From assembly GCA_963719885.1 (NCBI GenBank), contig CAVRDP010000014.1:186001-250000 (forward strand): a stretch of 64,000 bases of DNA, in the 5' to 3' direction. A program made the translations under genes and the position numbers. The notes under the pieces are model-generated. The model had not been told where the DNA came from. It searched no databases and saw only the letters and a list, made by a program, of their open reading frames with translations. Shown in pieces: positions 24,669 through 33,245 of the stretch (positions are counted from its first letter, which is position 1; every line of letters starts with the position of its first letter). This DNA is from JANXQG01 sp963719885 (GTDB taxonomy: Bacteria; Planctomycetota; Planctomycetia; Pirellulales; Thermoguttaceae).

Positions 24669-25967
24669 TCAGCGGGAAACTTGCCGGCAACTCCATACAA
24701 CCGGCTTGCGAACGGTCATAAAGGCCCATGGCGTCGGCCCCGGCCGGCCCTCGACCACAGCCAAGAACTGGTCGAACTGGCTGAGCCCCGCCAAGAGCGG
24801 GTAGGCGAACGGATTTCGCCCCCTCTGGGGGATCATGGTCACGTCGTGCGAGCCTGCAAATCGCCGCGAAACGAGCGACGAGATCGCCGGGTCCATGAAG
24901 TCGTGCAGTTCGACCAAGATGTCACAAGTCGCCAGCGCCGGGACCAGGGCCGGGTCGAGCAACTGTCGCTCACCGCCTTCGATATCGCAAAACACCAGGC
25001 TATCGGGCGTGATCAAGGGCGCCAGATCGGCTGCCCGGCACTCGCCCGCCACGCTCACGCGGTCGGCCACGTTGTTGGCCAACGCCAATTGCCGGCAAAG
25101 TTCCTGGGCCGCAGGGTCGATGTCGAATGCGACGACGGAGACCGAAGGCAGGAGACGGGCTAATCCCACGGCGTAATACCCTTCGCCACAGCCGATGTTG
25201 ATTACGCGCCGGTAGCCGCGTGCGGCGAACCCCTCAATGATTGTGTGCAGCTCCGCTTCGTAGCAGCCCACTAACTTCGGCCCGAGCGTGCTGCCGGCCG
25301 ACCGCGATACATAACGCATCGATGCAAACGGGCCGCTCTGGACGACCAGACCGGTAACTTGGGCGATGCGTTGCGACATCGAGTCCATGGCAACTCCCAG
25401 CAACCGGTTGAGGATCCGCTGCAGCGTCAGGTTGGGATTGGAACGGTCGTGTGCAGCTTGGACCAGCCAATCGAGGAGTTGTCCGGCATGCAATGCGTCC
25501 GGGTTCACCTGGTCTCTCGACACGTTGTCCAGGTTATTCCGTGCTGCGGCGTAGTCCGGTTTCAGTTCCAGTGCCCGCCGCCAGCAGGCGGCCGCCTCGT
25601 CGAGTTTCCCCTGGTCCTTCAACACATTGCCCAGGTTGTGCGCGGCATCGGCATAGTCCGGCTTCAGTTCCAGGGCACGGCGGTAGCAGTCGGCCGCTTC
25701 GGGAAATTTACGCAGGGCATGGTAGGCCGTTCCCAAGTTGCCATGAAAGGAAGCCGCATTTCCTTGCAGCCCGATCGCTCGTCCGATGGTTTCGATGGCC
25801 AACTCGTGTTTACCCGCCTGGTGGGCAGTCACGCCGAGGAGGTGCAGGGCATCGGCGTTATTGGGTTCAGCCTGGAGAATCTGCCGGTAGATCTGTTCGG
25901 CAGCTTGCAGCCGACCCGCTTGGTGATGTTGGATCGCAATCGCCAATGCCCCGGACGTCGTTGCCAT
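24669..25967 (-). CDS. TPR protein with class I SAM methyltransferase domain
   Basis: 432 residues from the ATG at 25967. Residues 1 to about 140 are TPR units like those of the neighbouring glycosyltransferases and sulfotransferases (MATTSGALAIAIQHHQAGRL). The rest has a SAM-binding fold: RRVINIGCGEGYYAVGLARL (motif I), VVAFDIDPAAQELCRQLA, then DSLVFCDIEGGERQLLDP, as in FkbM-type O-methyltransferases. It may methylate the same sugar or peptide acceptor that the other TPR enzymes modify. It is the promoter-proximal gene of the leftward array (promoter 25975-26003). Confidence 0.82.
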   Translation of the reverse strand: MATTSGALAIAIQHHQAGRLQAAEQIYRQILQAEPNNADALHLLGVTAHQAGKHELAIETIGRAIGLQGNAASFHGNLGTAYHALRKFPEAADCYRRALELKPDYADAAHNLGNVLKDQGKLDEAAACWRRALELKPDYAAARNNLDNVSRDQVNPDALHAGQLLDWLVQAAHDRSNPNLTLQRILNRLLGVAMDSMSQRIAQVTGLVVQSGPFASMRYVSRSAGSTLGPKLVGCYEAELHTIIEGFAARGYRRVINIGCGEGYYAVGLARLLPSVSVVAFDIDPAAQELCRQLALANNVADRVSVAGECRAADLAPLITPDSLVFCDIEGGERQLLDPALVPALATCDILVELHDFMDPAISSLVSRRFAGSHDVTMIPQRGRNPFAYPLLAGLSQFDQFLAVVEGRPGPTPWAFMTVRKPVVWSCRQVSR

Positions 25968-25974
25968 AGCGCGT

Positions 25975-26003
25975 ATTATGGCGAAACGAGTTCCCAACCG
26001 CAA
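25975..26003 (-). promoter_or_regulatory. Promoter of the TPR-methyltransferase operon, (nearly) leaderless
   Basis: On the minus strand, TTGCGG (26003-25998), a 17-nt spacer, then CATAAT (25980-25975). The predicted start at about 25968 is next to the ATG at 25967. The spacer is similar to that of the ST4 promoter, including TTGG and ACTC. Confidence 0.65.
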
Positions 26004-26176
26004 TATGAATTTAGCCCGAGCAAGGTCAGCGTCGCAGCCAGGATAAAGCCGAAGTCCTCACGCAACTCCTCGTCCAGGGAGCCCTGCCTCTTGCGAAACC
26101 ACCATCCGATCCACGCCAAGAGCCACATCGCGGGGAAGGAAAGCGCAGAAAACAAGCAACGGATAATGTGTTGCAT
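25976..26176 (-). CDS. Small two-helix membrane protein
   Basis: 66 residues with two hydrophobic segments (about 6-26 with WLLAWIGWWF, and about 44-60 with FILAATLTLLGL) separated by a charged stretch RKRQGSLDEELREDF. Not a family I recognise. It starts 21 nt after the arylsulfatase stop codon with AAGGACG upstream. It overlaps the promoter of the TPR-methyltransferase. The pattern of hydrophobicity argues for a real gene, but it is short. Confidence 0.5.
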   Translation of the reverse strand: MQHIIRCLFSALSFPAMWLLAWIGWWFRKRQGSLDEELREDFGFILAATLTLLGLNSYCGWELVSP

Positions 26177-26197
26177 TGTTCATTGACGTCCTTCAAG

Positions 26198-28810
26198 TTA
26201 CTCGCTGGCCTTGTTGTTCCGTTGTGCCGCTTCGAGTTTCTTGATGTCCTCGGGCGACAACTGCGGACGGTCGATCTTGAGCGTCAGCTTGTTGAGCTTG
26301 CCGGTGAAGGTGAACGGACACTGGTAGTCCTTGTCATCCACCGGCGTGCCGGTATCGGAGCCGATGTCGAAGGTTTCGTCCCATTGCAGGATCAGCGGCA
26401 GCGTGCGCTCCATCTTCTGCGTGGCGACTTCCTTGCCGTCCACCATGAGCACGCCCGTGCCGCCGCGGCCGATGCCGCTCATGTTGTTGAAGGCCAGCGT
26501 GCCCATGCCCAGCCCGTCATACTTGAAGTCGAACCCCAGCGTGTGCTTGCCGGGCGCAGGGCCTCCGGACCTTCCCAGCGGACGCGCTTGAGATCCGCCA
26601 GGTTCCAGAGGAACACCGGCTTGCCCTTGAGCAGGTAGAACCCATAGCCGGCGAACCGTCCGCCGGACGTCAAGATCATGCCCTCCGCGCCGCCTTCGGG
26701 AACCTCGATGTCGGCAGTAATCGTGTAGGAGCAATTGAGCAGGAGCGGGGAGTCGCCCTGCGGGATGCCGGTCAGCGGCTGCGTGTAAACAAACTCGCTG
26801 CGTCCTGCGGTGATGTTCGGACGCGGCACGACCAGGCGCGTGGCCACGGATGCGTCCAGCGGGAGCACCTGATACTTGCGGGCTTCCTGGGTGAACAGCG
26901 CCTTCATTTCCTCAACCTTGGCCGGATATTTTGCGGCCACGTCGTTGTCCTGGGTCCAGTCCTTGCTCAGGTCGTAGAGTTCCCAGGTGACGTTGTTGTA
27001 GGGGTCCTGGTTGACCGGCCCGGCAACCACCCAGGGCGGGCGGATCACTTTCGTGCTGGCGATCCAGCCGTCGTGATAAAGGGCGTGGTCGCCCATCATC
27101 TCGAAAGTATTGGGTCTTGTGTCGGGAGGCCACGTTGGCGTTGGCCTGATCGAAGGTGTAGGCGAAGCTCACGCCTTCCATGGGTGCCTGCTTGATGCCG
27201 TCGACACTGTCCGGTTGCCGGATGCCGCAGGCCTCGAGGATCGTCGGCACGACGTCGATGACGTGATGGAACTGCCAGCGGATGCCGCCGACGTCCTTGA
27301 TGTGGCCCGGCCAGGATACGCACACGCCCTGCCGCGTGCCGCCGAAGTGAGAAGCGATCTGCTTGGTCCAGCTAAACGGCGTGTCGAAGGCCCAGGTCCA
27401 CGGCACCGCCATGTGGTTATAGGTCCGGTCGGTGCCCCAGACGTCGTAGAAGAACTTCAACTGGTCCTCGACGGGAACCTCGGCGCCGTTGAACATGGCG
27501 ACCTCGTTCGGAGTGCCGACCAACGTTCCCTCGGCGCTGGACCCGTTGTCGCCGCTGATGTAGATGATGAGCGTGTTGTCGAGCTTGCCCATGTCATCGA
27601 CGGCCTGAATCACGCGGCCGATTTCGTGGTCGGTGTAGGCCAGATACGCGGCATAGACCTCGACCTGACGGATGAACATCTTCTTCTCATCCGGGTTCAG
27701 GTCATCCCACTTCTTGAGGAGCTTGTCCGGCCACGGGGTCATCTTGGCATCCTGGGGGATCACGCCGAGTTTCTTCTGGTTGGCGAAAATCGTCTCGCGG
27801 AGCTGGTTCCAACCGTTGTCGAAGAGGTGCATGTCATGAATTTTGTCTATCCATTCCTTGGTCGCGTGATGCGGCGCGTGCGTGCCGCCGGGCACATAGT
27901 AGCAGAGGAACGGCTTGCCGGGGTCGATCTGGTTGAGCTGGTTCAACCAGGCGATGGCGTCGTCGGCCTGGGCCGTCGTGAGGTTCCAGCCGGGCTTGCC
28001 GACGTAGGGATAAATGGCGGTGGTGTTGCGGAAGAGGTTCGGCTGCCACTGGCTGGTGTCGCCGCCGACAAACCCGTAGAAATACTCGAAGCCCATGCCG
28101 ATCGGCCACTGGTCGAACGGGCCAACCTGGCTGGCGAAAAAGGTGGGCGTGTTATGGTCCTTGCCGAACCATGAGGTCGAGAAGCCGTTGTCCTTGAGGA
28201 TGCGGCCGATGGTGGCCTTGTCCTTGGGGATGATGCTGTTGTAGCCGGGGAATCCGCTGGCTTGCTCGGAGACCACGCCGAAGCCCGCCGAGTGGTGGTT
28301 GCGGCCGGTGATCAGGGCCGCGCGCGTGGGCGAGCAGAGGGCGCAGGAATGGAACTGCGTGTAGCGCAGGCCGTTCTTGGCGACGCGATCGAGGGCGGGC
28401 GTGGGGATGACTCCGCCGAACGTACCGGGCGCGCCGAAGCCCACGTCGTCGGTCATGATCAAGAGCACGTTGGGCGCACCCTTGGGCGGCACCACGCGCG
28501 GCGCCCACCAGGCCTGCGACTGCGCGGCGTTCTCCTTGATCACGCCGCCGAACTTCGGGTCTGGCGGCGGGAGCTGTTTCCCGTCGATCGTCGTGGTGGC
28601 GCCGGGCGAGCCCGGCACGCCCGTGGTCTGGATTTGAGCCGCTGTGGAAGGTTCAGCCGTGGGGGCCGCGTTACTTGCCGCCGGGACCCGCCGCGGCCGG
28701 CGAAGCACTTGCGCAGAACTCGTCGACACAAGGCTGACCAACAATGCAGACGCCAATCCGGCCGTGGCGAGTCCACGGCCATAGCGATTCGCCAAATAAC
28801 TCGTCAACAT
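26198..28810 (-). CDS. Exported type I arylsulfatase (two frame breaks)
   Basis: The start is the ATG at 28810, six nt after AAGGAGA; an upstream ATG at 28825 overlaps that ribosome site. A signal peptide follows (LANRYGRGLATAGLAS..). NVLLIMTDDVGFG is the metal-binding N-terminus, and LCSPTRAALITGRNHH is the sulfatase signature whose Cys becomes formylglycine. TLIIYISGDNGSSAEGTLVG carries further metal ligands. It hydrolyses sulfate esters in the periplasm or outside. The frame breaks near 27100 and near 26570; the downstream frames keep the family sequence (WELYDLSKDWTQDNDVAAKY; FDFKYDGLGMGTLAFNNMSG), so errors are likely. Repaired, it has about 870 residues. Confidence 0.88.
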
Positions 28811-28848
28811 AACGGTCTCCTTCATGTAAACGTCGGGGTAAAGCTCAT

Positions 28849-29040
28849 CCCCACCGACCCCACGTCGGTGGAACGATGATTGAAAAGCTAACGGCCCGAT
28901 CCAAGCGGACTTCGCGTTTTCCGCCCCCGCCCGCCCGGCCCGGAGTGCCGGGCGGGCGGGGGCGGAAAACGCGACCGGAGTTTAGATGTCGCGTGTTAGC
29001 TTCCCAGTCATCGCTCCACAGACGCGGGGTCGGTGGGGGC
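28849..29040. repeat. 192-bp palindromic MITE-like element
   Basis: An imperfect inverted repeat along its whole length. The outer parts (CCCCACCGACCCC.. and ..GGGGTCGGTGGGGG) are complementary. The centre is a perfect 27-bp stem (28913-28939 and 28947-28973, CGCGTTTTCCGCCCCCGCCC onward) with a 7-nt loop. The motifs AACGATGATTGAAAAGCTAA and the complement of TTAGCTTCCCAGTCATCGCT also pair. It contains no gene. It lies between the start of the arylsulfatase and the end of the next gene. Confidence 0.88.
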
Positions 29041-29070
29041 AAGCCAGTCGATTGTTACTCTTTCTGATCG

Positions 29071-30351
29071 TCACTTCTCACTACCAGCCGATTCCGGCTT
29101 TTTGAGCCGGACGAGCAGCCACTGCTGGGTCTTGTCCTTGCCGATATGGATCAGGGCCGGGGCCTCGTCTTGCGTCAGGTTGTAGATCCCCGTTTCACAG
29201 ACGGTGGTCTTGTTCTTCCCGACCGTCCATGCGGCGCGCTGCGTCTTCTTATCGACGGCCCCCTGGATCAAGACATTCGTGCCATCGATCAAGTCCGTGT
29301 AGTTTCCGGCGATCGCCCCGGCCTTGTTGACGGCCAGGTTCATCACGTAGTGCGGGTCGGACTGCTCTTTCTGGACCAAGGCGAAGACGCCCAAGGACAT
29401 CCACTCGCCGGCGGTCGCGTCTGCCGCAGGAGCACTCTGGGCCAAGGTCGATGCCTGCTGATAGTACTGCTCGGCGGTGGCTACCGGCTCGTTCCCATAA
29501 TAGACCTGGTTGTCCTGGTAGGTGACCGTATTGCCGTAGTTGTAAGCCACCGGCTGCACGCCGGCGGCCCAGCCCAGCGATGTGCCGACGGCGGGCCAGG
29601 TGGCCGGGGTCCAGGCCTGACCGGCCGTCCAGCCCGACGCCGACCAGGCGCCGGGATTGGCAGCATGCCAGCCCGCCCCGTAGACGCCGTAGTCGTTGTA
29701 CGAGCCCCTGACGGCGGCCCCGCGGGCGGCCACGACATTGCCGTTGACCGCCTCCGTCTGGTGATAACCGGCATAGGCGGTCGAGCCGGTTCTTGCGGCC
29801 GCGGCTCCATAACCGGCGTCGGTCGGCAAGGCCGTGTGCGCGGCGCTATAACTTGCGGCACCGTGATACGTGCCGCTGGCGGCAGCGCCATAGGGGCCGG
29901 CTGCCGCCGCGCCTTCGTGCTGAGCCGGAATAACTTTGGCCGTGACGCACCGTGGCGCTCGTGCTGCGGCTGCCGCCGGCAACGGCGCGCATTGGGACCG
30001 GCCGCCGCGCCCCGTTCCTCCTGGCTGTTGTAGCTTCGGCCTTGCGGGCCGGTGGCAGACACGTCGCGGCTGCTGCCAGCCGCGGCGCCGTTCGGGCCGT
30101 ACGCCGCGCCGCGGGTGCCGCTGGCATCGACCGAACCGCCGTGCGAACCTTCGTAGGATCGATTGTACGAACTCGCTTGCGCTGCCGTAGCCGCCGCCGC
30201 TCGCGCCGCTATAGGAGTGCGACCCGGAATAGCTGCCGCCGTGAGATTCGCCGCTGGCATGTGCGCCGCCACAACCGCGGGCATGGACGACTTGCGGCCC
30301 CAGCAGCGTCAAGGACGCTCCAAGCAGCAAACTGATCGTTGTCTTGATCAT
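29071..30351 (-). CDS. Gly/Ala/Tyr-rich exported protein (frame breaks)
   Basis: About 427 residues with a signal peptide (MIKTTISLLLGASLTLLGPQ) and then a low-complexity part rich in Gly, Ser, Tyr and Ala (GESHGGSYSGSHSYSGASGG; later SYNRSYEGSHGGSV in another frame). The C-terminal 150 residues are ordered (VYYGNEPVATAEQYYQQAST, then GEWMSLGVFALVQKEQSDPH, DGTNVLIQGAVDKKTQRAAW). The frame breaks near 30170 and near 29990. I do not recognise a named family; similar repetitive exported proteins occur beside sulfatase genes in planctomycetes (from memory). It may be attached to the cell surface. Confidence 0.65.
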   Translation of the reverse strand: MIKTTISLLLGASLTLLGPQVVHARGCGGAHASGESHGGSYSGSHSYSGASGGGYGSASEFVQSILRRFARRFGRCQRHPRRGVRPERRRGWQQPRRVCHRPARPKLQQPGGTGRGGRSQCAPLPAAAAARAPRCVTAKVIPAQHEGAAAAGPYGAAASGTYHGAASYSAAHTALPTDAGYGAAAARTGSTAYAGYHQTEAVNGNVVAARGAAVRGSYNDYGVYGAGWHAANPGAWSASGWTAGQAWTPATWPAVGTSLGWAAGVQPVAYNYGNTVTYQDNQVYYGNEPVATAEQYYQQASTLAQSAPAADATAGEWMSLGVFALVQKEQSDPHYVMNLAVNKAGAIAGNYTDLIDGTNVLIQGAVDKKTQRAAWTVGKNKTTVCETGIYNLTQDEAPALIHIGKDKTQQWLLVRLKKPESAGSEK

Positions 30352-30394
30352 GAGAGAGGCCTTTCAGAAACATCGGTGTTCGGGTTAGGGAATG

Positions 30395-31377
30395 TCACTT
30401 GCTGGGTTGCACGCGAACGATCTTGCCGGGCGGCGTATCGGGAAGGCTTACGCCGTCCAGAGTCCGCTTGATCGACTGCCAAGTGAAGCTGTTGGCGTCG
30501 ATGGGAGTCGACGATGTTGACCGCTGTGCTTTCGCTGCCGTCGCGAAGCATGCCGGTCGCCTCGATGACCCAATTCTTGCCGTCTTTCGTCCAGACATCC
30601 TCACCGAAGCCGCCCTGGGCGTCGAAGTGCCACGAGACAATCTTGCCCAGCTTGGGATTCCAGCCGATGATCTGGCCTCCGGTCATCGCGGCTTGGCCGT
30701 CCTTCGTAACCGCGTAGGTGTTCTTGATGAAGTTCTTTTGCGCCATCCACTCGAAGTGCAGCCGCAGGGGCAAGTCCTTCCGCTTCGGGAATCCAATCGC
30801 CGATGAGCCATTCCAGGTCCTTGAGGTAATCCTCGTTCGAGGCCGGAACGTAGGGGGCGTCGCGGCCGAAAACCATGGTCCATTTGCCGTTGCGCTTGGC
30901 GTGGACCACGGTGTAACGTGCTGCCGTGTCGGCAATCCCTGCCGGCGATTTGACCCTGGCCACGCCTTTCTCCAGGGCAACATCGGGGCCCAGCAACCGT
31001 ATCGACTCGATCTTGACCGTCATCATTGCACCCAGGTGCTGCTTGAACACGTCGGCGTAGAGCTGTTCGATCGCGGCACGACCTTGGAACGATTGGCCCG
31101 ATTCGTCCGTGTACTCGGCGTCCGGCGCCCAAAGGGCACCAATCGCCTTGACGTCAGCGGCATTGAACGCCTTGACGAAATCGTCGGCCGTGGCGCGGAT
31201 CGCCTTTTCGTCGGCCTCCTTGGCCGGATTGGTTGCGGCTGTTGTTGCTTGGGGCCCTGCCGCACTGGCCCCTGCTGCCGCTTTCTCGGGTACATCGGCC
31301 GCTCGGGCAACAGCCGCCGCTCCGAGAAGCATGGCCATCCAGACGACGATATGGACTTGTTGCAACAATCGATTCAT
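30395..31377 (-). CDS. Exported SnoaL/DUF4440-like protein (SgcJ/EcaC type; two frame breaks)
   Basis: The signal peptide (MNRLLQQVHIVVWMAMLLGA.. ARAAD) is followed by AIRATADDFVKAFNAADVKA and LWAPDAEYTDESGQSFQGRA, the cone-shaped NTF2-like fold of the SgcJ/EcaC family. A second half (GQIIGWNPKLGKIVSWHFDA, GGFGEDVWTKDGKNWVIEAT) looks like a second related domain. The frame breaks near 30795 and 30515 and the stop is at 30395. Such proteins are common next to planctomycete arylsulfatases; the ligand is unknown. The ATG follows GGAG by 6 nt. Confidence 0.75.
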
Positions 31378-31701
31378 AGCTGGCTCCTGCTGGCAGGCTT
31401 GTTAGCGCTCTGTTAATTTACACCCGAATGGGCTACGGGATTTCCGTGTTCCGGCCACGTTACGACGAATAATGCTTGGCTATTCGCATAACCGGCTGCA
31501 ATTATACCTGGGAACCGTTCAAAGGCAATCAAGTCGGGAAGGACTTAGGGATTCCCGCAGCTTGAAGATTTGAGATCGGCATTGAAGCCCAACGCGCAAG
31601 CGAGGAATGTGTGTCACGGATCGTGGCAACCGAGTTTCTCGCTTGCGCAGTCGGGCTTCAATGCCGCAAGTGAACGAGCAGACTTTGCCGATAGTTCCCG
31701 T
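31378..31701. other. Intergenic region with an inverted repeat
   Basis: No gene is seen. An inverted repeat lies at 31578-31665: GGCATTGAAGCCC..GCGCAAGCGAG and its complement, 27-28-bp arms with one mismatch and one gap, loop about 33 nt. It is about 36 bp downstream of the KAS III-like gene (stop at 31702) and may serve as a transcript end. Confidence 0.75.
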
Positions 31702-32814
31702 TCATGCCGCCCGAACGGCAATTGCATGGGCCCGCGTGGCCCGAAGAATGACGCATCCTTGCGACACCTGGGCCAGCCCCGGCCCACCCACGCCCGCCGT
31801 GGGACAGACGATCGTGCCGCTGAGCCGCAACCAGTTCTGTTTCAAGGCATAGGGAACCGAGGAGGAACTGACGTTCCCCACTTCCCGCGTCAGTCCGTTG
31901 ACCACTTCGCCGCGGACACCGATGCGATCCAGCGTCATCGCCGTCAGCCTCACGATCCCCGCGCCTGCCTGGTGCGGCACGACGAAAGCGACCTCATCGG
32001 GCGAGATTCCCGCGGCTTGCAGGGCCGTGGCCGTGGCGTCGGCCATGGCACGCGGGGCCGCGTCGGCGATGCCCATCATGTTCAGGGAAAACACCAAACG
32101 ACGAGGGAGCGAACTCCGCCCGCCGTCGGGCGTGGGCACGAGGACGTTTTCGCGCCACTGAAAATCGAAGAAGACCCCGCCCACCGGCCGGTTCTCGGCC
32201 GTGGCATGAATCAAGGCGAAATGCACCGGATAGTGCGGGCTGTCGACCCTCGCCAGCAAAGTCGCTTGGGCCATGTCGCCGAACACCGGGGCTGTTTGCT
32301 TGCAACCGAAATCGACGATCTCGCTCGTGCGATTCACCGTCACGACGAGAATGAACTGGTTTGGCCGCAAGGGCACCGCGGGCAGGATGAATCGCTGGGC
32401 GATCGTCAGCGCGCGGGAATAGCCGCTACAGCCCCAGTTAATGCCGAAAACGGGAATCGCCGGGCAACCGAGTCGCCGGCAGAACTGCCTTGCCGCAGCC
32501 CGGCTGTACTTGCGGAGAACCTGTTTCCGGTCCGGGGTCTTCTCCACCACCGCGGGCGAGACCAAGGAGGATGCCACGAAGACCACCGCGACACAATCGC
32601 CAAGATTGCAATGCGTCTCCTTCCGCAGGTTTTCGACGGCCCGGACGCCCATCGTGACCTCGTCCTCTTGGGAGATGTGCCGCGAGACGATTCCCGAGTG
32701 TTCCACGAATTTTCGCGGCAGGATGCCCTGGAACCAATCGTTGCAAAGCACCCAGGGCGGTTCGTAGGTGGCGATCGCCGAGATGCCGACAGCCGGCGCG
32801 ATGGGTAGATTCAT
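31702..32814 (-). CDS. 3-oxoacyl-ACP synthase III-like (KAS III) enzyme
   Basis: 370 residues from MNLPIAPAVGISAIATYEPP at 32814; the longer open frame has no family support. The thiolase-fold catalytic triad is present: Cys about 129 in INWGCSGYSRAL, His in AFVVPHQAGAGIV and Asn in TREVGNVSSSSVP. GIVSRHISQEDEVTMGVRAV near the N-terminus is also typical of KAS III. It condenses an acyl-CoA or acyl-ACP with malonyl units or a similar nucleophile. It is divergent from housekeeping FabH, so it may serve secondary lipid or hydrocarbon synthesis. It stands alone, divergent from the FadL-type gene. Confidence 0.8.
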   Translation of the reverse strand: MNLPIAPAVGISAIATYEPPWVLCNDWFQGILPRKFVEHSGIVSRHISQEDEVTMGVRAVENLRKETHCNLGDCVAVVFVASSLVSPAVVEKTPDRKQVLRKYSRAAARQFCRRLGCPAIPVFGINWGCSGYSRALTIAQRFILPAVPLRPNQFILVVTVNRTSEIVDFGCKQTAPVFGDMAQATLLARVDSPHYPVHFALIHATAENRPVGGVFFDFQWRENVLVPTPDGGRSSLPRRLVFSLNMMGIADAAPRAMADATATALQAAGISPDEVAFVVPHQAGAGIVRLTAMTLDRIGVRGEVVNGLTREVGNVSSSSVPYALKQNWLRLSGTIVCPTAGVGGPGLAQVSQGCVILRATRAHAIAVRAA

Positions 32815-33245
32815 GGTCCGAAGTCCGTTCCGCCGAGGAAAGGTTTGCTGGCCCCGCCAGCTCGACGGGCGTGTAGGAACTGCCCGTAACGGCAGCGCAT
32901 ATCGGCTGGATAAACCTCGCGCATTTAGGCCAATCTTGCCGGCCGTCACGATCGGCTTTTCCGGCCACGTGCGTGGCAATTATATGCATTGATGTCAGAC
33001 CTTGCCGGTTGTAATGATGGGGAAGTTGTTCGTCGGCCCATCCTGATGTTAAACTTTGCCGATTATAACGATACGGGCGCCGTTGAGGACGGCAAACTCG
33101 CATTGGGCGGCATTCTCCGATCAAGGCGCATTTCCGTTAGAACCGATGCCATAGATGGGATTGGATCCTTTCGCCGCGTGGGCACGATGGCCCCTGTGCC
33201 AAACTCTACGTTCACGCGCAATCCTCGCATCGAAGGCAGAATGCT
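32815..33245. other. Divergent intergenic region with three related motifs
   Basis: About 430 bp between the KAS III-like gene and the FadL-type gene. Three related strings occur at 32931-32952, 32990-33018 and 33044-33072 (core CTTGCCGG-nnGT-AAnGAT), the last two being about 29 bp and roughly three-quarters identical. A TATAAT (minus strand, 32984-32979) with CGGCAA 17 nt upstream could be a promoter for the KAS III-like gene. No gene is seen. Confidence 0.45.
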
